Shown here: positions 11,151 through 20,245 of the stretch, one piece after another | Layout of the letters: every line of letters begins with the position of its first letter | How positions within the stretch are numbered: the first letter of the stretch is position 1 | Translations under genes and position numbers: made by a program | The notes under the pieces: generated by a model | The model's database searches: none | The model's input: only the letters and a program-made list of their open reading frames with translations | Told to the model about the DNA's origin: nothing | DNA from: Chrysoporthe austroafricana | Taxonomy: Eukaryota; Ascomycota; Sordariomycetes; Diaporthales; Cryphonectriaceae | Assembly: GCA_001051155.2 (NCBI GenBank) | Contig: JYIP02000016.1 | Coordinates: forward strand, 118,418 to 182,417 | Direction of reading: 5' to 3' | Length of the DNA stretch: 64,000 bases

Positions 11151-11504
11151 CAGGTCGATATTAAATCTTAAATGAAGGTCTTAAGCTCCTCTTTGGAATA
11201 TCTTTGCCATTGATGGCTATAACGTTGGGGACTTGGTTTGTCGCATGGCGGCGAACATGAGATGAATAAGGAACTGCTGGGCAGTCAAGGTCTATGCGAG
11301 CTACGGCGGGAAGTCAAACAGATGGACGTATTAGAACCGCAAAAAAGTTTGCTGCATAAAGTGTAACAAGTCTAAGGGCTTGCAAAGTCAGGCTCTTGTA
11401 CAGCCATGTCTCTCCTTTAATTAGCACGTTTGGTTCCTGTTATTTGTCTGTATAGCTTTAGCGCAGCGGGTTATGAAGTAACTTCAATTATTAATATGCA
11501 CAAT
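11151..11504. other. Intergenic stretch between convergent genes
   Basis: No coding signal seen. It lies between the degraded 3' end of the CorA-like gene and the 3' end of the minus-strand small conserved gene. Confidence 0.5.
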
Positions 11505-11867
11505 TCACGATAAAGCCTCTAAATCGCAACCTAAGAGACCCCGGCAGAGACCCTTTGCCAAATCCTTCGCATCCTTTTCCTCAATGCCCTCCTGCTCATT
11601 CCACTGAATGTGCGAAATCTTCGTCTGCTGCACAGTTAGAGCAATTTGCTCATGTCCCGTCCAGCTTCTATACATGCGCAGCACGGAGTTGCCCTGCGCG
11701 TCCGGACCGTCGGCGTGCAGGTACCACTTATTGTCCATGTCCTGCGGTGAGAAGCCCTTCAGAAGCTTGCTGTGGTCGGTGCTGGAGATGGGTACTTCCC
11801 ATGTTGCCGTGACAGGGTTGGCTAGGGGGATGCGCTTGGGGCTTGAGGAGTGCACGATCTCGGCCAT
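11505..11867 (-). CDS. Small conserved fungal protein, 120 residues
   Basis: A clean ATG-to-stop frame: MAEIVHSSSPKRIPL to CRGLLGCDLEALS. Segments such as WEVPISSTDHSKLLKGF, DNKWYLHADGPDAQGN and MYRSWTGHEQIALTV look like a small, well-conserved fungal family that I recognise only as uncharacterised; it has no signal peptide or membrane helix and is predicted soluble. The ATG at 11867 is the only one giving full length. A purine/pyrimidine-rich leader and a GC-rich stretch lie just upstream. It is the only gene between 5 and 14 kb without a visible disruption, so it may be the only functional gene of that interval. Function unknown. Confidence 0.75.
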   Translation of the reverse strand: MAEIVHSSSPKRIPLANPVTATWEVPISSTDHSKLLKGFSPQDMDNKWYLHADGPDAQGNSVLRMYRSWTGHEQIALTVQQTKISHIQWNEQEGIEEKDAKDLAKGLCRGLLGCDLEALS

Positions 11868-12048
11868 GGTGTCTCTGATTGTATGCTTGGGCAGAAGAAA
11901 GAAGCAAATCGAGATAATTTATAGGCGAGAGCGAGCAGGAGAAGACGGCAGGACCACAGGGTGCGGGGTCTTTGGACACGTGGAGCAGCCGGGGGTGGGG
12001 GGCAAGTGTAACGAAGGTGATGACTAAGAGAGCAAGATGCTTCATTGA

Positions 12049-12495
12049 TGAGTGGACTTCTCGATAACACCATTGCAATTCTTGTAAGCTTTTGAGAGGA
12101 AAGGGCCGGTCTTCGTATCTCGGAAGCACAGGGTAGTTGGCGTCGGGTTCATTTGCGTCGGCTATAAACCAGTACTTATTGTTTGTAAGGACTTCATCTA
12201 GTCCTGCAATAACCCCACCTCGTCCCTCGCGGTTTGTAGCTAAGAAGCAGTAGAATGCACTATTAGCCACGATCTGGCATGCGAGAAACGCGATGCGATG
12301 GTGAACGCTGGTTAAGCGCGTCGCTAATGATAATACTGAGGAAGCTGGGGCCGAGCCGAGTTTCGGCATTCTGAAGAATTCATTGGGCGAGTCATAGTAG
12401 AGGGGGTAGAACTCAACCTTTTGCGGGTCGGGGACGGACGGTGAATACTCTATAAAGCTCCGAATCTGTAAGGCACGATTCGCATCGGTTGCCAT
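12049..12495 (-). pseudogene. Truncated hypothetical protein, possibly N-terminal part of a fungal HNH-type protein
   Basis: From ATG 12495 (MATDANRALQIRSF) the frame is protein-like to about 12050: ACQIVANSAFYCFLATN, GLDEVLTNNKYWFIADA and NYPVLPRYEDRPFPLKSL. The layout vaguely recalls the region preceding HNH motifs in some fungal proteins, but no HNH motif follows. Beyond about 12050 the open frame merely runs on as antiphase shadow of the promoter and start of the 11505-11867 gene, so the real coding part is cut off there. The frame also extends upstream of the ATG to 12624 without a better start. Treated as a 5' fragment; identity is weak. Confidence 0.35.
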
Positions 12496-12624
12496 AACGA
12501 GTGGTGACGGCGCCCAGTGATAGGTGGAACACCCAGAGGCTTGCCCGACCCGAACTTCCGGAAAAGCGGGGGTGCACGTATTCGGGTATGAAACGGCTGA
12601 CAGACGGCCTGTTGAAACAAGCAC

Positions 12625-13420
12625 AAGACTACTAATCTGCGTAAAGCGAGATTCTACAACAAAAAACTGCTGTGGATGAGGGGCGTACCATCTCCTTGCT
12701 GCTACGTGACGAGGTTCGGGTGCTCTATGGGCGACGACTGGCCGTGGCTCGTAGCACCACAGCGGTCAAGGTTCGCACTGCGAAGGAGACTCGCCCTGAA
12801 GAGGGTGCCACACTCTGGTCAAGGAAGAGCAAGTCTACCGAGCCGGGCGAATTCGATTCCCACTAGGTAGACGGCAGCCTAGCTACGCAAAGGTTGCAAA
12901 ACAGAAACAAAGCTCATTGACATTGCTTTTGCGCCGGGCGGATGTGTCCTGTCGTGCGGTAGCTCACTGTGGACGCCATCCAATATGCGCTTCAGGCGTT
13001 AGGGTGTTTTAGGTGCTGGTGGATTTAAATTGCATCTCCGCCGCCTGCCTACTCTTTCTGAACCTGATTTTCAGGAGACACTACTAAACTCCGCTACAGT
13101 ACTGGAATGCAAACCCATTCTGCATCCACTTCTGTCGAGGTCCTAAGCCTCGTGACAACATGGTACGATTTATATGAAATGACAGGACAGACCCATGTTC
13201 TCAGAACCGAAAGCGTGGTGGGTTCTGCCTGGCCAGACGACCCAATAGAATCAGGAAACCAACCCGGCCGAGTGCCTGCGTTTACGTCTTCGCCCTTTTG
13301 TTTATAATAAACCAAGGATTTGTCTATGCGATTGTTGGTGAGGTCTGCAACATTTCAGCACCATTCGCTCGTTCTATGTATACTTTCTTTGCATCTACAC
13401 TCCTTTGATTCGTGGGCACC
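12625..13420. other. Intergenic stretch
   Basis: Only overlapping short frames; nothing recognised. A phrase resembling a tRNA T-arm near 12840 was examined and rejected. Confidence 0.5.
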
Positions 13421-13711
13421 ATGCGGGTGGCTTTTCTTGTATTGGCTTCGACGGGACTCGCGTGGGCGAGCTGTGTTGCACACACTCAGTCGTTGTCCCC
13501 TTCTGCAACTGCGCTTTCTTCGGGGGTTTCGAAGGCGGCAACATCGCCAGTTTCAACGTCGAACTCGACTTCAACCACAAACTTCACTTCACTTTACGCA
13601 CCGGCGACCTTTCAGCATCCGGGGCTGCTTCAATCGGCCGGTGATTTTACGCGGATTCGGACCAATCTGGCGGCCGGCCGGCAACCCTGGACTCTGGCCT
13701 GGATGTATTAA
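13421..13711 (+). pseudogene. Orphan 5' fragment of a secreted alginate-lyase-like enzyme
   Basis: ATG 13421 opens a textbook signal peptide, MRVAFLVLASTGLAWASCVA, followed by a Ser/Thr-rich linker and then FQHPGLLQSAGDFTRIRTNL and AAGRQPWTLAW. The F-HPGLL-(T/S)A-DF-RI pattern is the usual start of the mature domain of fungal alginate-lyase-superfamily enzymes, which are several hundred residues long. Here the frame closes at 13709-13711 after 96 residues, and no exon continuing the domain is seen downstream; no GT donor lies at the break. The most economical reading is a 3' truncation by rearrangement that left the signal peptide and first 30 residues. It could still make a small secreted peptide. 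Confidence 0.6.
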
Positions 13712-14689
13712 TAGGTGTCGAGATATATAAACATGTGCACTGGGTTTACGGTGTGCTGCATAGCCTTTTGCCAAACCCGACAACAATTTAGCCTTACGTA
13801 TATGTATTATATGGCAGCAAGTGAGCCAGAGAGAGGATATAGTTCAGCGGCAGACGTATAGATTTGTTGGTGTTTCGACATGCTTTTTAGCTTTCAGTTA
13901 AAATCAGCTCTGCGGTCAGTGCCTTTACCAGAGATGTAGCTACCGGCCTCCATTCTTGCGAACTAGAAAGGAGATCGATATTGCATACATTCTTACGAAT
14001 ATAAGTATTAATAACCATGCTAGTATTGGTCTGCAAACGGATAATCGTATACGCGATAATGAACTCTGACTTCCTTCACGCTTAGAAGACTGAAACATTT
14101 CGACAATGAAGGAGGTACAATGACCGGCACCGCCTCCGAAACTGCAGTGTAGTCTATCCGCTCTCCTGCACTCCCTTAAAGCGATCCAGCGATGCTCCAG
14201 CGCCTCCGAACCGAATTATCCCAGGAACAGGAGATCATAGTAAGGTAGAAGACCTCCATCTGTGCATAACCTCACAGGCATTATCCTCGTGGGCTTGCGT
14301 ATGAGTCTTAGCCCAACGACGGGATTAGTATTATTATTATTTTAAAAGTAATTTGATTTGTGCTATTGCAAGATTACATTGAAAACTCAAATCTGGAATC
14401 CAATTATTAATATATTTATAAATTATAATATATGACTTTTTACTTTAGCCTTTATATTTTGTGCTAAATACTTGCTATTATTTTTGAGTAAGCTAGCTTT
14501 TATTTTATAATCGCTATTACTTCTGTGTTTTTCTTTTTTCTAACCAGAATCAATCTTCCTAAAGATATATCTTGAAATCTGTTTTGGAGTATAGAATCTC
14601 TTATTATAGAAGTAGTTTGACTTGGGGCACCAGCATAGACCATCCCACCGCGAGAGAATACTTCGCAGCAACCTGTTTATAGTAACTAT
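13712..14689. other. Intergenic stretch with an AT-rich block
   Basis: No genes seen. From about 14335 to 14620 the sequence becomes strongly AT-rich with many TpA dinucleotides (runs such as TATATTTATAAATTATAATA), contrasting with both neighbours. Such blocks in filamentous ascomycetes are commonly RIP-mutated repeats; the original element is not recognisable. Confidence 0.6.
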
Positions 14690-16129
14690 CTATCTGCGAC
14701 TACATATCTTCCCTTTCCGTAATAGAAGCGAGCCGAATATCAAAATAGCACCTACTACAATACACACACCGGCCCAAGTCCAGGACGCCCAAAATCCAGC
14801 ATTGCGCATCAGAGCACCAGCAACAGGGGAGCCAAACAACATACCAAGAGACATAATTATAAATGCCATGCCAAAGCGTGTGCCAATAACATCTGGTCGA
14901 TGAGAGGACAGGGAGACGTAAACAGAAGGCTGTAAAGCAAAAAACGCCCCTGTTAGGAAACCGTAAAGACAGACTAGAGCTACCATGCCAGCCGAATCCG
15001 ATTCTACGGCCATAAAGCAAAACGTAACGATGGACGAAACTCCGGCCACGGCGACTATCAGGTTTTGAGGTCCGATGCCGATGGCTAAATAGCCAATAAG
15101 GATTCGACCGGCAATGGACACACCGTTCAAGATCGACAGTAGATCGTCACCGGTAAGATGGCTTAGCTGCGAGGTCCTCGCGAGAATGTCGCTAGCATAG
15201 CTCGGCACATAGAAATACGGCACATATAAGCCAAGAAAAACGGTAAAGCACCCAACCACAAAGAGGCAGTAGGGCGCTTCCTGGAGAGCCGTCGGGTCAT
15301 ACAGGGCGCGATGTTGTCGCTTCGTCCCCTGCCCCGACTGCGCAGAGGTGGATGGTATCCGCATCGTAGCGTTCGCGAAGCCGAGTGTCCCCAGGGCGAT
15401 GAACCCGACGACTCGCACCGCCCATCCGAATCCTACAGCAGCATTGAGTCTTCGAAACACAATGGGAAAGACCACGCCACCAGCTCCGCTTCCACATGCA
15501 GCGAGTCCGTTAGCCAGTGGCAGGCGCGTATCGAACCACATGCTTGGTATCCCGACGGAGAGGATCGCCAGGCAGCCCGTCCCCACGCCGATGCACGCAC
15601 CCTGTGCGAGAAGAAGCTGCCAGAGATTCGAAGATGCGCTCTGGGCCATAGTGCCACCAACAATGAGGAGGCTACCGATGACTGAGAGGTGTTTGAAGTA
15701 GCCCATGTCGAAGAGCGGCCCCGTCACGACGCCAAGAAATACCATGAGGAAGGACTGTAGCGAGCCGATGGTGGATATCTCGAAGGACGTGTGGCTGGAG
15801 AGCAAATCAGAGGCATAATACTCCTCGAATGCGCCGAAAGAGGTCAGCAAACCTAGATACAAGAGTAAGCCAGCGCACGCACCGTAGGATGCCCAGGTAA
15901 TGTTTAGCTCAGGGTTACTGAACTCTTTTATTTTGATTTTATGGAAATAGAAGCGGCCCCAAAACTTACCCCACGTATTAAAATACAGAAGAAAAGCTCC
16001 AGAGACCTGGAGCCAGGCTTGGATGCCTCCATTAGGGCGAGCCTGCGGTCGGTCCAGCTCCGTGGCGAGTTCGACGACGGTTTTGGTAACCTCGACCGAC
16101 TCTTCGACATCGATATGCCTTGTGCTCAT
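14690..16129 (-). CDS. MFS transporter, monocarboxylate-porter-like
   Basis: Two exons (15970-16129 and 14690-15852) give 440 residues, normal for fungal MCT-type MFS proteins, with 12 predicted membrane helices. Landmarks: GGIQAWLQVSGAFLLYFNTWG at the first helix, LLTSFGAFEEYYASDLL, GPLFDMGYFKHL, IGVGTGCLAI, FYVPSYASDI and SIAGRILIGYLA. The start is ATG 16129 (MSTRHIDVEE); the frame runs further up only through a GTG. The intron 15853-15969 (117 bp, donor GTAAGT, acceptor CTAG) is a multiple of three and has no stop, so unspliced RNA would encode 39 extra residues between NTWG and LLTSF, where homologues have none. Located at the plasma membrane by family. Same strand as the FAD monooxygenase and 4 kb from the isocyanide synthase, so export or uptake of the cluster product or precursor is a reasonable inference, not shown by sequence. 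Confidence 0.9.
   Translation of the reverse strand: MSTRHIDVEESVEVTKTVVELATELDRPQARPNGGIQAWLQVSGAFLLYFNTWGKFWGRFYFHKIKIKEFSNPELNITWASYGACAGLLLYLGLLTSFGAFEEYYASDLLSSHTSFEISTIGSLQSFLMVFLGVVTGPLFDMGYFKHLSVIGSLLIVGGTMAQSASSNLWQLLLAQGACIGVGTGCLAILSVGIPSMWFDTRLPLANGLAACGSGAGGVVFPIVFRRLNAAVGFGWAVRVVGFIALGTLGFANATMRIPSTSAQSGQGTKRQHRALYDPTALQEAPYCLFVVGCFTVFLGLYVPYFYVPSYASDILARTSQLSHLTGDDLLSILNGVSIAGRILIGYLAIGIGPQNLIVAVAGVSSIVTFCFMAVESDSAGMVALVCLYGFLTGAFFALQPSVYVSLSSHRPDVIGTRFGMAFIIMSLGMLFGSPVAGALMRNAGFWASWTWAGVCIVVGAILIFGSLLLRKGKICSRR
15853..15969 (-). other. In-frame spliceosomal intron of the MFS gene
   Basis: Minus-strand GTAAGTTTTGG donor and TATCTAG acceptor. Removing it joins NTW-G and LLTSFGAFEEYY, the continuous sequence expected between the first helix and following loop of MCT-like transporters. 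Length 117 bp and stop-free. Confidence 0.85.
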
Positions 16130-16875
16130 CTTGTAGAGTGAAGCTGAGCAGACGCTGTCTACTGCTTCTCGTCTTTCGCTTCTGTTCTTCACCAGAGGTC
16201 GATTCCCTACTTGTTATCAGAGACCTGTACTCTTATAGGTACAAATAAGCCTTGGGCAGAGTTATGCCAAAATCGATTTCTGAGAGATCTTCATACGAAT
16301 GCGGAGCCTGATCCACTGGTCCTTCTTGGAAGGTGACAAGATCGCAAACGGGACACCCCCTGCAGTGGCCTGACGGGGTGGCTGTATTTCTGCCTCGTCT
16401 GGAGCCCTGCAAGGCCGCGCGGGCGGCTGCGGCTTGCCTTTTTCAACGGGTCATCCCGATGATCCATTCAGAATGCTACTCTTGGCTGAAAGTTTTGATA
16501 AGGTGTGTCCTTGCCTGTATTATGTATATCCTAGACCCACCTGTGCCTTGTTTTCTGCCGAGCCCGTAAGTACTAAGTGCAGGCCGAGTTTTCATATTCA
16601 GAGTACTATGGTACGGCAGCCCTGTTATGTACCTGTGGGATGCCTTTGTGTACGTAGTGTAGTGCTTTGAGTACTGTTAAATCATCCAAGATGTTCATTC
16701 TTGAAATCAACTGACGATGTCAAGATTTGCTCTGTAAGTTCTGGAATAGATGTGCGGCAAAATGCTCCTTTGCTCGATTTTCGGTAAGCTCTTAGGTACA
16801 TAATAGGTAGGGCATTCGTACACCGTCTTACTATCTAGAAGGACTCTATGAGAAATTTTCAGCCCCCTGGTAACT

Positions 16876-18690
16876 TCAAGCTAACACCCCAGCCAAGTAC
16901 GACTTCCAGCCATTCCCCTCGCCCACAAACCCAATATACATATCAGGTCTTACAACAACAACGAAACTGTCTAAGGCACCGACTACAGGCTCAGCCACAG
17001 TCCAAGCCCCATTCCTAGCCTCGGCTGGTGCCGGAGTGCCCGCGGGCAGCACCTTGTAAAACAAGGCGTGGGAGGGCGGAGGCCAGGTAGTCTCCATCTC
17101 CAAATTCTCTTTGCCGAATAGGAAAATGCAGAACTTGCCATATTCAGCAAGGGAGTAGATGCGGCTCGTCTGTCCGTCTGTGCCCATCAGACGCAAGTCA
17201 GGACATCGATAACCAGAGGTCCAGCAAGCGAGATTTTCGCGACCGCCGGTCTGCACCAGTTCAGATCCTACCCAGTCGTATGCGACTCCCATGCCTGTAA
17301 TGTAACCCGCGTTTGTCTCAATCGTCTGGACATACTGTTTGGCTGAGTGCAGGGTGTCCCTGACTAGCCGAGATGCAACGTCGATAACGCCCTGGGCTAC
17401 GGCGCGGCGCTCTGTATCATAGCTGCGCAAAAGCCTAGTTTCGGCCCCAGGGACGAGTTTCAGCCGACCATTGACTCCGGCCACGATATACGCAAGCCGC
17501 CAGGCCAGTGCAAATGCGTCAGCTATACCCGTATTGAGTCCCTGGCCGCCATTGACAGAATGGACATGGGCAGCGTCGCCGGCCAAACAGACGCGGCCTT
17601 CCCCTGATTTTGTTACAAAAGTGCCGGCGATACGTTCTTTGACTGTCGTCGTGTCCGTGTCAGGATCTCTGGCCACAATCCATAAACAGCAAGAGAATCA
17701 TGGGACAGGCCGGTGACACTCACTTTCAAACGTGCTGAACCACTCTGTCTTGACAAACTCAATGTGATGCGGGCGTATGTGCTCCCGAATGGACGCCTCT
17801 GAGTTTGCCTGAGTCTTTTCCTGCTCCGGATCCAGCAGCGTGTAGAATCTCGCCATGCCCCTCTCCCTGGGAATCCAGCTCACGCGACTCTTTCCTTGGC
17901 GCTGAAAAGTGACAATCTCGTCGGCGCGAGGGAAATCCGTGTCGATGAACGTGTCCAACACGGTCCACACCATTTCTGGCTTGGTGCCCTTAAAGCCGAT
18001 TCCCATGAGATTTCGCACCGTCGAGCGAGCCCCATCCGCTCCTACGACGTATTTGCTATAGATGACCGGGTGGTCTTCATTGTCGGTCGTGGTCCTGACC
18101 GACGAGGGCGACTCTTCGATGGAGACACAGCGCGTGTCGAAAAGCATCTGGGTAGCCTGCAGGCGAGAAGCAAAGATGCGCTCCACAACCGGTTGCCCGA
18201 TCATGAGAAAATTCTTGTGTAGCGTGTGCTCCAGACCAGTCCACCAGTGGCTCTGGCGCGAGGTCCAGGCACCGTTCTCATATGTCGAGCTTGCTAAGGT
18301 TATCGCAATGTCAGCAACCAAACTGGCTGCCTTTCGACATTATGAATGCAAAGGTGCCAGTAGGACTTACTGTTACATTTGAGGCCCTGTGGAAGTAGCT
18401 CGTCGAGCACGCCAACTACCTCCAAGTACTGTTGTGTCCGAGCATTAAGGGCATCCGCACGGCCCAGTTCCAGTGTCGAAGGCTTGCTGTCGATGATGCA
18501 GACTGAAGCCCCTAGTCTTTCACAGAGCAGGCCAGTGAGCAGGCCAGTTGGGCCGCCTGCGTGACAGAGTGTGGGTCTTCAGCGTGTTGGTGCGAGCAGA
18601 TATCCCGCTTCAAGACGGCTATGGAAACTTTGGCTTACCTCCAACGATGGCTACGTCCACCGAGATCTCCAAAGGCTCGAGAGACGGCAT
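16876..18690 (-). CDS. Class A FAD-dependent monooxygenase (aromatic hydroxylase type)
   Basis: Four exons (18639-18690, 18371-18556, 17724-18293, 16876-17666) assemble without stops to 532 residues. The three hallmarks of the PHBH/phenol-hydroxylase fold are present: the dinucleotide-binding loop VGGGPTG near residue 20, the DG motif in VVGADGARSTVR, and the GD motif at 299-300 in VCLAGDAAHVHSVNGGQG. RADALNARTQQYLE matches the flavin-contact helix. The C-terminal region has the thioredoxin-like tail seen in phenol-hydroxylase relatives. Start is ATG 18690 (MPSLEPLEIS); introns are 82, 77 and 57 bp. The enzyme would hydroxylate or epoxidise an aromatic or conjugated substrate with NAD(P)H and O2. 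It sits between the MFS transporter and the divergent isocyanide synthase, so tailoring of an isocyanide scaffold is the likely inferred role. Confidence 0.9.
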
Positions 18691-20245
18691 TGTATCAATT
18701 TATTCGTGTCAGCGACGTGTGTACTTGGGTGAGAAGCAGAAAGCTATAGGCTCCATTTGTTACCTGTACCTGTCCCCGACTTATAGCAGATCAAAATGGT
18801 GAGCAACGGGCCTCACGTGCTGTTAACTCTATGACCTTGGAAAGTGTAAGTAAACGTGCGATCGGATGACATGAACTGTCGTGGCGTTGTATGTGGACCC
18901 CAGGAGAGACATAGAGTTCTCGGATAATCTTAAGTGCTTCAGAGCAAGGTGGGTCCCGATGCAGATACATCGCGGTGGATACTTCGGGATGTGGGATGCA
19001 GGTACTGGGTTTTTTCCCGGATCGGCTCTACATGGTACGACATAGTCGTAACAGAGGAAAACTCCTCGTTCCAAAATTTTTCGACAGGGCCTCTAACGAT
19101 GTAAGAAAAAGTTTGATTTCTGCACAGCCAATAGCGGCGGCAGGTGCTCCCTGTCCGTGGCAGAGGAGCAACGGCGCATCCATTCTGCATTATCACTGCC
19201 GCCACACAGAGTGCTACTTGTAATGCGAAGTTCTATAAGTCTAAGAGATATCTAGGATCCTTATTAATTATTTAATAGAAAAGGCAGCCCATCGGATCTT
19301 AGTTGCTTGCTATCTGGTTATTCTGACCTGTTTCGCAACCTGCATGGTAATAGTCTATAGCACTGGGTAACAATTCCAGAGGCTTTAGATTGTGCACCTG
19401 AAGATATGACGTTGAAATACGATTGTGTGATTGGCCCATGCAATACCGTACCTTTTGGCCCCGTTATACATGCCCATCAGCACCCCTGATTTGCCATCAG
19501 GTTTTAATTGCCGAAGATCTCCTGATATTCGCGGATTGTCCCCTTGTATATCGCAAGCGCGCGGTCTTGGCTGCCGACTCGGCTTAATGCATCCCAGGTA
19601 AACACTGCCCTTTTCATCTGCTGTTTCGGGGGCTGAACCATTCCATGATCGAGCCCCATTGTACGTAAAAGATGCTATGTTACGTATTTAGTTGGAAATT
19701 TGACTGTTATCTTCCCGTCACGTCACTGTGAGTCCCTACTGTTCGGCTCGCCATCTTGCCACATTGGCCCCCCACGCAGCAGGCAGGGGCTTAAAGAAAT
19801 ACTCCGAACGCCAAACACGCCATGTAGTAGTTCCAGCTATTGTCGCAGCCTCACCTGGGCGTGATGGGCAAGACCGCAGATTTTTCTTATCTTGGTCCTG
19901 TTTTTCTTCGCGCCCACCTCAAGACACCAAGCCCCTGTCCGAACCAAGGGGCTTCTTGCAGCATCGATAGCAAGAAGGTGACCTGACGAGACATCATCCA
20001 TCGGCAAGTGTGACGGAGAGTGAGTTGACAGGGGTCTGAAAATTCGGCGTGATATCAAAGTATTTATTGATGTTACTCCTCGTAGGAGTGAAATATCGCA
20101 CCTTGACAGAGACGAATTCCTCCAAGTCCGTCAGCTTCGACTACTTTCTTGCTATTCTGCGTTATTCGTACCTGGCTCTCCCTCCCTATCCTCCTCCAAA
20201 TCTCAAAAGCACAGCGCTGCCGTCTTATACCCCATAGGTGCAGGG
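18691..20245. other. Divergent intergenic region of the candidate isocyanide cluster
   Basis: About 1.55 kb separates the FAD monooxygenase start (minus strand) from the isocyanide synthase start (plus strand) and must hold both promoters. No convincing gene is present. TTATTAATTATTTAATAG at about 19261 is a short AT island. No binding site could be assigned by eye. Confidence 0.6.

Noticed and set aside
11728..12048. C-terminal extension of the minus-strand frame at 12 kb
   Set aside because: This part overlaps the promoter and first codons of the intact 11505-11867 gene in another frame and has no protein-like features.
12830..12860. GAATTCGATTCCC resembling a tRNA B box
   Set aside because: The stem does not pair properly and no matching A box or acceptor stem is present.
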